Assembly: GCA_029204225.1 (NCBI GenBank)
Contig: CM055102.1
Location: forward strand, 4,207,056-4,271,055
Length of the DNA: 64,000 nucleotides
DNA from: Diphasiastrum complanatum
Lineage: Eukaryota > Streptophyta > Lycopodiopsida > Lycopodiales > Lycopodiaceae
Direction of reading: 5' to 3'
In this document: piece by piece, positions 1 through 10,329 of the stretch
How the letters are laid out: every line of letters begins with the position of its first letter
Numbering within the stretch: the stretch's first letter is position 1
Made by a program: the position numbers and the translations under genes
Notes under the pieces: generated by a model
What the model was told of the DNA's origin: nothing
What the model saw: the letters and a program-made list of their open reading frames with translations, nothing else
The model's database searches: none

Positions 1-723
1 AAAGATCAGAGACATGGATTGGATCTTGAATGATCTGAAATCCTTCACATGGTATCAGAGCTACTGTGCTTTAGGTTATGAAAGGATCAGCCATCTTTAG
101 CAAAGATTTGGAGGAGTTACCAATGCTAGAGCATGCTAGATTGATTTCTACTCAAAAATCAGCATTTTTGCATGTGTAGAATTAATCTTTTGTAGGTCAA
201 AACTTAATATAAGGTTATATACTTGATTAATTCCGATTTAAAACGTGGTTTAATGGAACTAGATGATTTTTGGTGCATTAGGAAGGTCTCATTGGAGGCT
301 ACAAGATGATATATCAAGTTTTTAAAAATTGCATGTAGAATTTGAGATGTTCAATTTTTTGTGATTTTGTCAAAACTCTAATTTTGATTTGATCTCTAGT
401 TTGTGAGGTTACTGAACTTTATCTGCGTGTGTGTCAATATTAGGAAGTGGCAATAATCATTAGATTGAGAATAGATCATATATTGATTAAGATTTCACTA
501 TTCTATGTGTTGATTTTCTAGTTAGAAATGCTAGAAGAGATTTGAGAGGTTCCATATCTTTGTGATTTCTTCTTGAGTTCATTTGTTGACATTCAAAAGA
601 GTGCTTTGTGCATTGGAATAGGTTGATAGAAGAACATCAGGTCATTGCAACATGGCTACAAGTGGTGGATTCATGTTGGAAGGCAATGATAGGCTTATCT
701 CAAGTAACTATTCATTGTGGAAA
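1..723 (+). repeat. left arm of ~720-bp inverted repeat
   Basis: This block (LTR end, PBS, leader, first ~25 codons of gag) reappears as a reverse complement at 3742-4458. Long stretches are near-identical, for example around the gag start and the 5' leader; the rest shows scattered substitutions and small indels. Divergence between arms suggests two old copies, not a recent foldback. Confidence 0.85.
50..61 (+). other. copia primer-binding site (initiator Met tRNA)
   Basis: The 12-mer TGGTATCAGAGC is the usual plant copia primer site complementary to the 3' end of initiator Met tRNA. It directly follows an LTR end reading CCTTCACA, which fixes the LTR/internal boundary at 49/50. Confidence 0.85.
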
Positions 724-1786
724 CTGGATGGAGTCACTTCTTGAGATGAATGATGTTTTGGATATTGTTGTAGGGCTGGAGGAGAGACTAGCAACTCAAC
801 AAGATCAAGTGACGTATGACAAGAGAGCAAAGAAACCTCTACACATCATTAAGATGAATGTTACCAATGAAGTTCTCAAGGAGATTGGTAAGTGCACATC
901 ATCTTTGGAGGCTTGGGAAGCTTTGAAGAAGCTTTATGAATCCAAGTCTACATCAAGAGTTCTTACTCTTAGGAGGCAAATCTTTCAAAGTTTGCAAAAG
1001 AAGGAAGAGGGTACTCATGCTTTTGTTTTGAGGGTTAAAGCATTCAATGATGAGTTAGCATGTATTGATGAAAGCATTAAGGAGGTAGAACTTGTTCAAG
1101 TTATACTTGATGGCTTTGTTGGATGATCATGCTAATCTTGTTCAAAGTTCAAAAGACTTTGCCAAGTATTGTGGATTTCAAGAGATCTTGGTGAATGAGG
1201 AGTATGGGCTTCAATCAAGAGGAGGTGGATCTACATCGACATCTCATTATGAAGAGGAGGCTATGTTCATCAAAGGCAAAGGCAAGTGGTCTAAAGGGCA
1301 AGATCAAGGTGAGATTTCTTCTTTTGGCAAAAAGAAAGATAATTCTAAGTTGAAATGCTTTTATTGTGGAATCAAAGGGCATTATGCAAATGAATGTTTG
1401 AAGAAGCAAAGAGATGAAGGTAACAAGCAAATCAAGTTTACTACTAATGATGAGGATCTAGGTGGTGGTGATTCTCTTTTGATGTGTTCTTCAAGTCCAA
1501 TATCAAGTGAAGGTGACAAAGATTCATGGTGGATTGATAGTGGACTAGTCACAAGGAGTTCTTTACTTCTTTGGTCACTTATGATGGAGCCAAGAAAGCA
1601 ATTTACATGGCCAATGGTGGTGAGTGTGTGATTGAAGGTATTGGTTCAATTCCTATTTGTCATTCTACTAATAGGAAAACAAGACTTCATGGTGTTCTTT
1701 ACATTCCTTCACTTTCAAAGAATTTGCTAAGTGTTGGTCAAATGATAGAGAAAGGATACATGATAAAGTTTGGTGGTGATGCTTGA
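652..1786 (+). pseudogene. copia gag and start of protease, frameshifted
   Basis: The probable start at 652 gives MATSGGFMLEGNDRL, a typical copia Gag N-terminus, then breaks frame. The following frame carries the UBN2-type Gag domain (IIKMNVTNEVLKEI, EAWEALKKLYESK). A further shift leads to a CX2CX4HX4C zinc knuckle at 1356-1397 and then to WWIDSGL (about 1530), the degenerate aspartic protease site (DSG kept, the usual ATSH changed). The frame at 1571-1786 resumes protease-like sequence (HGVLYIPSLSKNLLSVGQ). At least three frame changes make it non-functional. Gag would form particles and bind RNA; protease would mature the polyprotein. Confidence 0.8.
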
Positions 1787-3741
1787 TGAAGGTTCTTTCT
1801 TAGAAAAGATTGTTGTTAATAATTTCTTTGATCATATGGAAAAAGATTTTGCTAGGTGCATGCATGAAGGAGGTGGTTCTTCTACATTTTTTTGTGAGGA
1901 GTCCAAGAAAGTCATTTTTGCAGCAAGTGGAGTCACATGTCTTCATAAAGAGAGTAGATCAAATGGTTCTATCAAGAGACTTGGTGAGGGAGATAGTCAC
2001 AAGTCAAGAAGAAGAGAAGTATGTGAAGAGTTCAAAGTAGGATGTACTTTGGATGATGTCAATGTGAATGATAGTAAGGAAGAAACATTATCATATGAAG
2101 GTACTAATCATTTTTTTCATGGATTCTAATGTCTTTGAGGTTTCTACTTCTTATGATGCAATCATTTAGAGGGAGTCTTATGAAGGAAAGAGCAATGGAA
2201 GATTGGTTTGTGTGAAGATCCAAGGCATGGATCTCACATCTCTTCATCAACTCAAAGCATTCTATGATTATGAATTGATCACTCATGATCGAGATGGCAC
2301 AAGGTTGTTTGGAGAAGACTACATGGAGCAAATCGAGAGGCAATTTTTTCAAGGCAAGGGAAATCTCATTGGTGAGCTTATTGAGGTTTTTATGGACTCA
2401 ATAGGGTTGGATTTATTAGGTTTGATACTCATCTTCACCTACTCTACTTCATGTTGGATGGAAAGTTTGGAATCTATCTTTGATTTATGATGGTGCCACC
2501 AATGACATTGTTTTCACTACCCTTTGTGAAAGATCAAGATCAAGCATTGATGAGATCTTGTTGGGTATAGATTATATGTTCGAGAGGGAGTATTTCTAGA
2601 GGTTCAAGTCTGAAGATATTCATATCTTTGATATCTTTGATGATCAAGAGAAGGGTAAGCAAGTGGACACGACTCACTTTGCTTTACTCACATATTTTGG
2701 AGAATCTTCTTGTGTAGATGATGCTATGCAAGTGGATATTGGTTCTCATGGTTTTCATATTGGAAAAGCAAATAATGGATCTAAAAAACAAAATTTGTTC
2801 AATGAATCTGATGGTCAAGAGGAAGATCAAGAGGTTGGTCTCAAAGGGCTTCAACAACACAAAAGGAGAGGTGGCAATTTGGAGCTAGTCAAGAGCATCA
2901 AAGGAAAGTTATTTGGCAAAGATGTTATGGATCTGTTTTTGCAGCTTATTGAAGACTCAAGAAAGGTCAAAGGGGTAGCAAGGAAGTGTTGTTCAGGTTT
3001 ACTTTACTTCTTCTATCTCATGTTTGAGCTATTTCATGTGAATGTGTGCAAATTGTCAAGATATGGACAAACTAGCTACATTGTCTTGCAATATCTTATT
3101 GTTGAAGTTGTACTAGCATTCTTGGTTGGTTTTGATGATGGAAATGAAGCTATTGGAGGCTAATTATATCACTCATCCATGATCAAGTTCTCAAGTGTTG
3201 AGTTACATGATGCCAATGTTTGGAAATTGTCAATTTTTGGTGAGTTCAAGGTCATTTTCTTGTGTCAAGTAGAACTTGAAGATGGACTAGTGCAACCTAC
3301 TTGGTTTATGGAGTCATGTGGTGCTGGATTTGCATCATTGATGTACTCACCTACTCATGGATTTCCAAGGTTTGATGGTTTCTTGTGGCAAGATGGAGAT
3401 GGAGGCTCATTCATGGAGTTTTATGGTGGAGACATATCAAGAAAGGACAAAGTTGGAGGAGACAAGCAAGCAAATGGTCATCACTCACACTTATTGTTTG
3501 GGTGCTATGATTTTCCAAAGAGTTCAAATTTTGAAGCATGGAGGAATCATTTCATTCACATTCTATTTGGTTCTTCATGTTCTAGTTATATCTTGACATG
3601 TAAAATTGATGTAAGAGATAGTGAAGCATCCAATTTGGACACTATTCTCTATATCAATTATGAAAGATACTTTAGAACCTTAGATCTTAAGAAACTTCAA
3701 ATAAAAGTTTCAGCTCATTTTACTGCACCTACCATCCTCAC
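1787..3741 (+). other. unrecognised internal region of the copia remnant
   Basis: Between the protease remnant and the inverted arm lies ~2 kb with medium ORFs (1770-2129, 2203-2490, 2663-3163, 3179-3757) but none of the expected integrase (HHCC, DDE), reverse transcriptase (YVDD) or RNase H motifs. The longest ORFs follow one another in loosely coding-like sequence. It may be captured host sequence or a highly decayed pol. I assign no function. Confidence 0.4.
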
Positions 3742-4458
3742 TTTCCACAATGAATAGTTACTTGAGGTAAGCCTATCAATGCCTTCCAACATGAATCCAC
3801 CACTTGTAACCATGTTGAAATGACCTAATGTTCTTGTTTCAACCTGTTCCAATGCACAAAGCACTCTTTTGAATGTCAACAAATGAACTCAAGAAGAAAT
3901 CACAAAGATATGGAACCTCTCAAATCTCTTCTAGCACTTCTAACTAGAAAATCAACACATAGAATAGTGAAATCTTAATCAACCTATGATCTATCCTCAA
4001 TCTAATGATTATTTCCACTTCCTAATATTGAAAAACACTCAAATGAAGTTCAGTAACCTCACAAACTAGAGATCCAATCAAAATTAGAATTTTGACAAAA
4101 TCACAAAAAGTTGAATATCTCAAATTCTACATACAATTTTTAAAAACTTGATATATCTTCTTGTAGCCTCCATCTTCCTAATGCACCAAAAATCATCTAA
4201 TTCTAGTAAAACAAGTGAGAATTTAGAATTGATCAAGTATATAACCCTATATTGAGATTTGACCTACAAAAGATCAATTCTACATATGCAAAAATGCTGA
4301 TTTTTGAGTAGAAATCAATCTCGCATGCTCTAGCATTGGTAACTTCTCCAAATCCTTGCTAAAGATGGCTGATCCTTTCATAACCTGAAACACAATAGCG
4401 CTGATGCCATGTGAAGGATTTCATATCATTCAATATCCAATCCATGTCCGTGATCTTT
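3742..4458 (-). repeat. right arm of the inverted repeat (second copia head)
   Basis: Read on the minus strand this is LTR end, primer site variant TGGCATCAGCGC (complement at 4398-4409), leader and gag start MVTSGGFMLEGIDRL, matching 1-723. The primer site has two changes from the left arm, so this copy probably could no longer prime well. Confidence 0.85.
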
Positions 4459-4618
4459 GGTTACAATAAAGAGCAAACCAACAATCCTACCAATGTAGAA
4501 AAATCAGCATCTACATACAAAATGAGATGCAAACTCTAAGAGATATTGATCAAACATGAACCAGACCCTGAAATATAGTTGATGTCCATACAATTATAGT
4601 ATCCTACTGTATTTCACA
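4410..4618 (-). mobile_element. candidate short LTR of the inverted copy
   Basis: On the minus strand the segment starts TGTGAAATAC and ends CCTTCACA right at the primer site, giving TGTGAA/TTCACA terminal inverted repeats and a length of 209 bases. That is short for copia but acceptable. The outer boundary rests only on these termini, since the partner LTR lies outside the window. Confidence 0.5.
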
Positions 4619-4825
4619 CGTGTGGATCCAAAAATATCAAAATATGAGCATTCTACACACAAGATTGCAAGATATTATCAAGAGAGTGCACCAATGAGTA
4701 GTAAAACCCAAAGAGAATCATGTATAATGATGAAATTATTGGGAGAGAGGGGAAATATAAATGACGAACACGAACGAGAAACAAACTCGAACAAGAAACA
4801 AATGAGAAACGAACTCGAGATATCA

Positions 4826-4900
4826 TTATTCACTTCAGCAATAAGTTTCTCATTCTTGCAGAGTATTAGAGTGTCATCCACATACACAGCCACAATGATA
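4826..4900 (-). pseudogene. copia reverse transcriptase fragment (YVDD)
   Basis: The minus strand reads AVYVDDTLILCKNEKLIAEV, the catalytic YVDD segment of a copia reverse transcriptase, nearly identical to the same segment in the element at 54337-59843 (around 56440-56550). Only ~25 codons survive. At about 4897 it is joined abruptly to LTR-like sequence, so this is a rearrangement scar. Flanking 4619-4825 holds nothing recognisable. Confidence 0.75.
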
Positions 4901-5490
4901 CGCCTATCAGAATGAACAAGACTTTAGTGATAGAAATCACAGTCATTCTAGATTACGTAGCCAAATATTTAATGGATGAAGCGCTAGACGAATAATTTGT
5001 CGCGAATTGCAAGACAAATTATCTGTCACGAATGATTCGCAAAGAGCTAGACTGTGCTCAGCTGATAATTAGTCGCGAATGATTCGCAAAAGACAAGACT
5101 AAAAGTTAATCATCTATTACCAAAAAGAGCAACTATAAAGATCAGACAAAATGAAGAACAAACATAGCAATATTAACATAGATCTGAATGTAGAAAAAAG
5201 AGTTGTATTAGATTAAGTATATCATGTTTACAAGTTAATAGTGCGGTAGAGCACAATACAATAGCAGACGAAGTCGCGTGCCCTACGAAGCTTATTTTGT
5301 CTGTAATGAGGAATGAAACCTCTTCTCTTTTCTTTTCTTCAACCTTATCAAGAATGAATACTTGTTGTTGTTCCGCTGAATACAAGAATGGTATCCAATA
5401 TATACATAATATTACAGGTGTGCAAATGTAAAAGTACAGAGTGGATGTGTTGTCTATAGGAGATCGTGGGTGGCTACAATCGTTGTCCAA
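4897..5490 (-). mobile_element. LTR-like repeat, inverted relative of 50140-50726
   Basis: Read on the minus strand this segment aligns with 50140-50726 read on the plus strand: shared blocks include ATAGGAGATCGTG near the start and ATTTCTATCACTAA near the end. It contains repeated TCGCGA/ATTCGCGA motifs. The two copies are ~45 kb apart in opposite orientation. It is probably a solo or broken LTR. Confidence 0.6.
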
Positions 5491-5499
5491 TTTGTTAGC

Positions 5500-5834
5500 C
5501 CAACTGCATGGGATGAGCGTGAAAAGGGAGCGACATCAGGTGAACGTTGGTGATGATGCAAAAGTGCGTCACTTCTTACGAGTAGCCTTAGGATTAGATT
5601 TACAAGGTGCCTTAGCTTTTAGGGCACTTTTGGCATTCAGTAAGGTAGTCTCACCTTTTCGCCTGTCACCATAATCTATGTAAGAACACAATGTCGTGAT
5701 TCATTCACCTTTTCTTTGTCTGTGCAAATTTGCGTGTAAATATGCAGATTGCGTGACAACGTTAGTAAATATGCAGCATGAATGGAGGCAGATTAAAATT
5801 GGGATTTAGGAGAGTAGAAGGAGTAAATCCAACA
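5500..5834 (-). mobile_element. probable 3' LTR start of a minus-strand copia
   Basis: Minus-strand sequence beginning TGTTGGATTTACTCC directly follows a polypurine tract (AAGAGGGGG, complement of 5835-5844) downstream of an RNase H frame, as at a copia 3' LTR. The far boundary is not defined; it meets the LTR-like repeat near 5490. Confidence 0.5.
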
Positions 5835-5845
5835 CCCCCTCTTAA

Positions 5846-6545
5846 TCTGGAGCCGTGAATGTCTTGATTTTCAGACTGAGCAATGCACAAAATCTGTTGT
5901 GTGCATTAACACTGAGTGCTTTCGTGAAAATGTCTGCAACCATGTCTTGCGTTCTGTAGTATGTTAAGCTCACCTCTCTGTCGAGAACCTTGCCCCTGAT
6001 GTAGTGATATATTATCTCAATGTGCTTACTCCTAGAATGAAATCTAGGATTGGCTGATAAGGCAATGGCACTTTGGTTATCACAAAACAAAATTGTAGGG
6101 CTTTAATGATACAGATTGATGTCTGACAACAAATTTCTCAACCAAAACGCTTTCTTAATAGTTTGAGAAGCAACAATATATTTTTCTTTAGTAAAAGAAA
6201 GTGCAATAGAGGTTTGCTTACGACTGTTCCAAGAAATAGGACCGCCATTGAACAAGAATGTAAATCCAGATGTGGACTTACGATTGTCTACATCTCCTCC
6301 CTAGCTTGCATCAGAATAACCACTGAGTTGACGAAGATTGTCATTGTTGACATCTCCATAGCAGATGCACTGGTCCATGGTAGCTCAAATGTATCTCATG
6401 ACTCGAATGAGAGCCTTCCAATGGGTAGTTCCAAGATTAGCCATGTATTGGCTGAGTGAGCTGACAGTAAAAAAGATATCTGGTCTTGTACAGACCATTG
6501 TGTACATGAGAGATCCAAGTATCGATCGATACGGATATTCTCTCA
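5846..6545 (-). pseudogene. copia RT C-terminus and RNase H, with stops
   Basis: Minus-strand frames give, in order, LGSLMYTMVCTRPDI (end of RT), GYSDAS, STSGFTFLFNGGPISW (RNase H), then CDNQSAIALSANPRFHSRSK and HIEI.YHYIRGK with DMVADIFTKAL, the usual copia RNase H C-terminus. In-frame stops and a shift interrupt it. It lies immediately upstream of the polypurine tract and LTR at 5834, so it is the 3' end of an old element, 5' truncated at about 6550. Confidence 0.8.
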
Positions 6546-6561
6546 TCTTGCAATTTCAATC

Positions 6562-7098
6562 TTGCAGTTGGCATGCAATTTTTTAGTCAATAGCAAGTTG
6601 CAAAAGATGTTAGAAATTTGTGGAGCACTTGTACAAGTTGACGAGATGCCAAAAAAATATGATGGCAATATGGTATTAGAATTTCCATCATCAAATTTGA
6701 CAAGCATGGAAGGCATGCAAAGATCCTATGACTGTCACAACTGGGTGAGATATACAACTTCTACAATACAAGGTTTTCTAGAGATTGTGAGAGTGTCAAC
6801 ATGCGGCGGTGGGTTTGAGTGTAGGAGTGAAAATTGTTCACATCTCATATCTTTTGGTGCCAAAAATTGTACTCAGTTCATTGGCAGACTAAAATCTAGA
6901 TGTCCAATAGGCCTGGTTCCAAATGATATTGGCAGTATGAAATGTCATCATTGTAATCGTCCACCATTTTGTGTGAAACAACGCTCAACCAAAATATATT
7001 ATTGTATACCAGAAAACACCACATATACTAGAATGGCAATTCATATGGGAATTCACCACCATGAATTTGGAGAGGGTGAGTCATACACCAACATGTAG
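6562..7098 (+). CDS. ORF with Cys/His-rich zinc-binding-like pattern
   Basis: The 178-residue ORF is open and not a shadow of a known frame. Its second half has a regular pattern: CGGGFEC, ENC, N-x3-F, C-x5-G, CHHC, C, then KIYYCIPENTTYTRMAIHMG and HHH. The C..C..C / C-x2-C / H-x-G-x-H arrangement resembles zinc-binding N-terminal regions (WRKY/GCM1-like fold) seen next to some transposases; that link is from memory of the pattern and unverified. No catalytic domain follows; a gypsy integrase fragment begins 140 bases downstream. It could be the surviving exon of a DNA transposon or of an unannotated host gene. Confidence 0.4.
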   Translation: MQLACNFLVNSKLQKMLEICGALVQVDEMPKKYDGNMVLEFPSSNLTSMEGMQRSYDCHNWVRYTTSTIQGFLEIVRVSTCGGGFECRSENCSHLISFGAKNCTQFIGRLKSRCPIGLVPNDIGSMKCHHCNRPPFCVKQRSTKIYYCIPENTTYTRMAIHMGIHHHEFGEGESYTNM

Positions 7099-7240
7099 AT
7101 GACAAGAGAATTGGTTAAGAAGAAGGCAATTCAAAAGTTGCAAATGCTTGGTGTTGTTTTAATCACGTTTATAGGGTTAAGGATTGGGTGACAATGGTCG
7201 TCGCCCATGTTTACGACACACGGTATAAACTTGTCTCCAC

Positions 7241-7897
7241 ATGCAATCTCATTGGGAAGATTACCTCCCACTGGTTGAGTTTGCATATAATAATAGAAAA
7301 CATTCTGCTACAGGTTACAGTCCTTTTATGCTTATGTATGGTTTTCAACCTAGATCTCCAGTAAATGTTGAGACGAAGTCTGTTAAGATCCAGAAGCTTG
7401 TTGATTTCCTATATGATATGCAAGAGATGTTGCAAGTGGCTAAGGATAGCATCCGTAGTGCTCAAGATAGAGCTAAAAACTATACCGATCTTAAGAGGTC
7501 TCCAAGAGATTTTAAACTTCATGACTGGTATATCTCAGGATCTCAAAAGATTCTAAGACAATGCGTACATGGAAGCATTATAAACTGTCTGTCCGTTTTT
7601 GTGGACCGTTGAGGATTGTACGTAGAATTGGTTCTTTGGCGTATGAACTCAATCTTCAAGGAAAATCGACTGCACGTCCAGTATTTCATGTAAGTCATTT
7701 GAAACTAAGTTTACATGAAGGTGATAAAGTTGGATCGGATGAGGATATATCCCATTTGGAAGATTTGTCACTTAGTATACCTTTGGAACCTGAGAAAGTG
7801 CTCAAAACCAGAGATAAACAAATGAGAAATTGTTCTATCTCTGAGTGCTTAATTCGGTGGAAAGGACGTACTGAGGATGATGATTTGTGAGAGAGAG
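7241..7897 (+). pseudogene. Ty3/gypsy chromovirus integrase C-terminus and chromodomain
   Basis: The frame at 7241 gives YLPLVEFAYNNRKHSATGYS followed by MYG, the classic gypsy integrase segment. After a frameshift near 7560 the next frame gives LSVRFCGPLRIVRRIGSLAY and RPVFHVSHLK, then CLIRWKGRTEDDDL, a chromodomain-like tail as in chromoviruses. The conserved Trp codon after it is TGA. Everything upstream (gag, protease, RT) is missing. Confidence 0.85.
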
Positions 7898-7956
7898 AGT
7901 TGATAGCATAAAGAAGAATTTCTCTAAGAGTCAGCTTCTGAGGACAGGAGCAGTTC

Positions 7957-8587
7957 AAGGGGGGAAGAATGCTATGTCCATGACTAGTACATAGGATCCA
8001 GTATACTCCTAGTCTTGGATACACGAAAGGTACTCTAGTAAATCAAGCTGTTAGTTATGCCACGTCATACTGGACGTGACCTGAAAGTAACTAATATCCT
8101 TGTGAGGCCCAGAACACACTAAATGGAGTTAGTACAAGGTTTGAGACAATGTATGCATGTGTAGAGTTATCAAAAGCAATCTATGAATAGGTGGTCCATG
8201 CATGAGGACTCTATTCTAGATGAGTCTATGTATAGGGGAGTTAGGACCTTGCATGTCCATGTGCACAGGAGGTTCCAGGCTCTATATAAGGAGGCCAAAT
8301 TCGCCCTACTCCTCACATTTGTTTTTCATTGCTTGGCTCTCACTCTACTTTCATGCTTCTTGTTCTTTGGCTTGGGGGTGAAACTTATAGAGTTTGATTG
8401 GATGCTTCTACTTGGTTGGGTGGTTTCTCCATAATGTGTTTTCCATTGTATTTGTCTTCTAAGCAGGATCTTGAGGAGCTTTCCCTTATAATGCAATATC
8501 ATTGCTTTCTTTAATAATATAATGCCCTAGCTATCATGAGCAATATCTATCATTTTTTAGCTTTTCGCATACCAATCACTCCTGGCA
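7957..8587 (+). mobile_element. polypurine tract and 3' LTR of the chromovirus fragment
   Basis: A purine run (AAGGGGGGAAGAA, 7957-7969) is followed at 7970 by TGCTATGTCC, an LTR-like start. A TATA-like CTATATAAGG lies at about 8281. The 3' end is placed at GGCA (8587) only because LTRs end in CA; no second LTR or target duplication is available to confirm it. Confidence 0.55.
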
Positions 8588-9457
8588 TTGTGCCACCTAC
8601 CTACCAAGCTAGTTACATAGAAACACTCAAGTTCCATCACCAAAACGACTGGAAGTTGTAAAAGATCAGCTCAAGAGCTAGCAAATTCTCTAAACCTTTG
8701 CAAAGAGAAAATCCATACCTGCAATGAATTGTCTCTTGACTACAATGTGGTGCCCAAGGATGAGCTCACACCTTGTATGTACATATTAGAACAAAAAGAA
8801 TCGTTCAGTGTACCTGAATCTATATACATAGGTAGTGCCTTTTTGGTGGGAGGCAAGAAATGCCAAAGGCTGAGCGGTAGACACTCCAGTACTCAAGGAC
8901 TAGCAACACATGATGTCCATAGTGACTATATCTATAAAGCAAGCGTGCATGGCAATTTTCATCAACATACATGCTTGGATATACCTTTGCACATATGCAT
9001 CCTCATTGTGTAATTCATTGCATGACAGAGCATCACCAACATTGGTATTTGTATATTACAAGATAGTACTCTGAGTGTTTTCGAAGGGTGAAAGCTAGTG
9101 CACTACAACTCCACCATGTACTAGCAACTACATAACAACATCTATGCTCAAAAAACATGATACATTTGCATACTATTGTTGGTTGAACATTCATATGCTA
9201 CATGGCTAGGGGTGAAGGCTTTCACAACCACAAGCAACATGGATGTCACACATTTGGAGCCCACAAACTACACATCAGTTTGAAGAAAACTACATACAGC
9301 TGACAATAATGATGTAGTCATCATTATCAAATAACCTTACCATGTCTGCCATGCCTAATCGATTTTAATACTGCAAAACCCACTCTAGTGGCTACCTTCA
9401 GCTCTCTCCAAAAGGTACAAATGTTCAGATATAGTTTGATGTACACGTGCTTGATTT
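8588..9457. other. no gene recognised
   Basis: AT-rich sequence with one short ORF (8729-9013) lacking any recognisable domain. I see no repeat structure or RNA gene here. Confidence 0.5.
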
Positions 9458-9727
9458 TCACACTTTGCACGGCCCATTTGGTTGCTTATCACTAATTACA
9501 AGAGACTCAAATCTAGATCTAGAAAAGACTAGCATTATTGACACATCAAGGAAACCAACAAAAATATCCAAAAATCGCATTTTTGAATCCTTAATCGCCT
9601 GTAATATCATGATGTAGTTGTGGCCGTTATCATACCAATCAAAAGCTCTCTCCAAAGCTAACACATCAAACTTGATGTGTGTACAATCAATGGCACCACA
9701 TACTTGTGGTATACCATGTATTTTCAT
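9458..9727 (-). pseudogene. PIF/Harbinger transposase fragment (DDE_4)
   Basis: The 89-residue minus-strand ORF reads GIPQVCGAIDCTHIKF, then DWYDNGHNYIMILQAI and DSKMRFLDIFVGF, diagnostic for the first catalytic Asp (CGAIDCTHI) and the following strand of Harbinger transposases. The second catalytic motif (normally G-x-x-HD) is corrupted to DVSIM, and the third acidic residue is absent. A dead fragment just upstream of the pICln promoter. Confidence 0.8.
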
Positions 9728-10048
9728 GCCAGAGGAAATGCAGGCTGCCTTCAGGCTTCAGCTATGGAGGCATAAGGCAGAAAGGGCTCACAGGAGCATG
9801 CATGCAAGGTGCAACAGGTCATCAAGAAACCCGTTGCACATGCAAATATGATGGAGAGCACGGGTGTCTAGTCAGCCCATCCTCTCCTCTAGGTCATGCA
9901 CGGCCGGGTTGTGCATGTGAAGACACCCTAAGTGGCTCACTATCACTCTTGACTAGCTCCATTTGAGCTCTTCTTGAAACTAGGCCAACGTTGAAGTCCC
10001 ATTCTATGCCTATGTCAAGATCAAGTGTGGTTGAACGGGAGCGGGGGA

Positions 10049-10060
10049 TTAGGGTTAGGG
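10049..10060 (+). promoter_or_regulatory. telo-box-like motif upstream of pICln
   Basis: TTAGGGTTAGGG, the reverse of the plant telo-box AAACCCTAA, lies ~90 bases before the pICln start codon. Telo-boxes are known in promoters of plant growth and translation-related genes. A binding role here is inference. Confidence 0.4.
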
Positions 10061-10111
10061 TAGGTTTAGGTGGCCAGTTAGCAGAGAGTGTGCAAGGGAT
10101 CAGATAGCAAG

Positions 10112-10112
10112 A

Positions 10113-10150
<38 letters not shown>
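10112..10150 (+). repeat. GA microsatellite in the pICln 5' leader
   Basis: An almost pure (GA)n tract runs directly into the pICln start codon at 10151. GA/CT tracts are common in plant 5' leaders and may act as GAGA-type promoter elements. Confidence 0.7.
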
Positions 10151-10151
<1 letters not shown>

Positions 10152-10329
10152 TGGTGGCAGCAGCAGGGTTGGTAGCGGTGGAGCGGAGAGATGAGGGAGG
10201 CTGTCCGCAGCTGGATGAAGCGGCTGGGGAGAGGATCGAACTGGTGCAGCCCAACGTAGGCATAGTACTGGGTGATCATACCTCTTCTTACGATGGTGAT
10301 TACTCAGGAACACTCTACATAACCACCAG
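10151..10329 (+). CDS. pICln: pICln exon 1
   Basis: It encodes residues 1-59 plus two bases of an Arg codon, starting [17 protein letters not shown] and ending GTLYITT(R). The donor is CAG|GTCATC. It is GC-rich compared with surrounding DNA. It links to exon 2 across 17.9 kb: AG|G CAG restores Arg-Gln and the family sequence TLYIT(S/T)R-x-L-x-WLSD. Confidence 0.85.

Larger units (their letters stand above)
1..4618 (+). mobile_element. Ty1/copia remnant arranged as a large inverted repeat
   Basis: A degenerate copia-type element enters the window from the left. It shows the end of an LTR (1-49), a primer-binding site (50-61), an untranslated leader, a gag start at 652 and broken gag/protease frames to about 1786. 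From 3742 to 4458 the first ~720 bases recur on the opposite strand (gag start, leader, primer site, LTR end), followed by the rest of an inverted LTR to about 4618. A normal copia would instead end with a same-orientation LTR after pol. No integrase or reverse transcriptase is recognisable between the arms. Autointegration during replication or a nested opposite-orientation insertion could explain this. Confidence 0.8.

Noticed and set aside
5173-5490. Minus-strand 105-codon ORF
   Set aside because: It lies in the LTR-like repeat; the copy at 50140-50726 does not keep the frame.
8729-9013. 94-codon plus-strand ORF
   Set aside because: No domain, no codon or composition contrast with surroundings, no conserved neighbour.
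10049-10060. Possible interstitial telomere repeat
   Set aside because: Only two TTAGGG units, so it is better read as a promoter telo-box.
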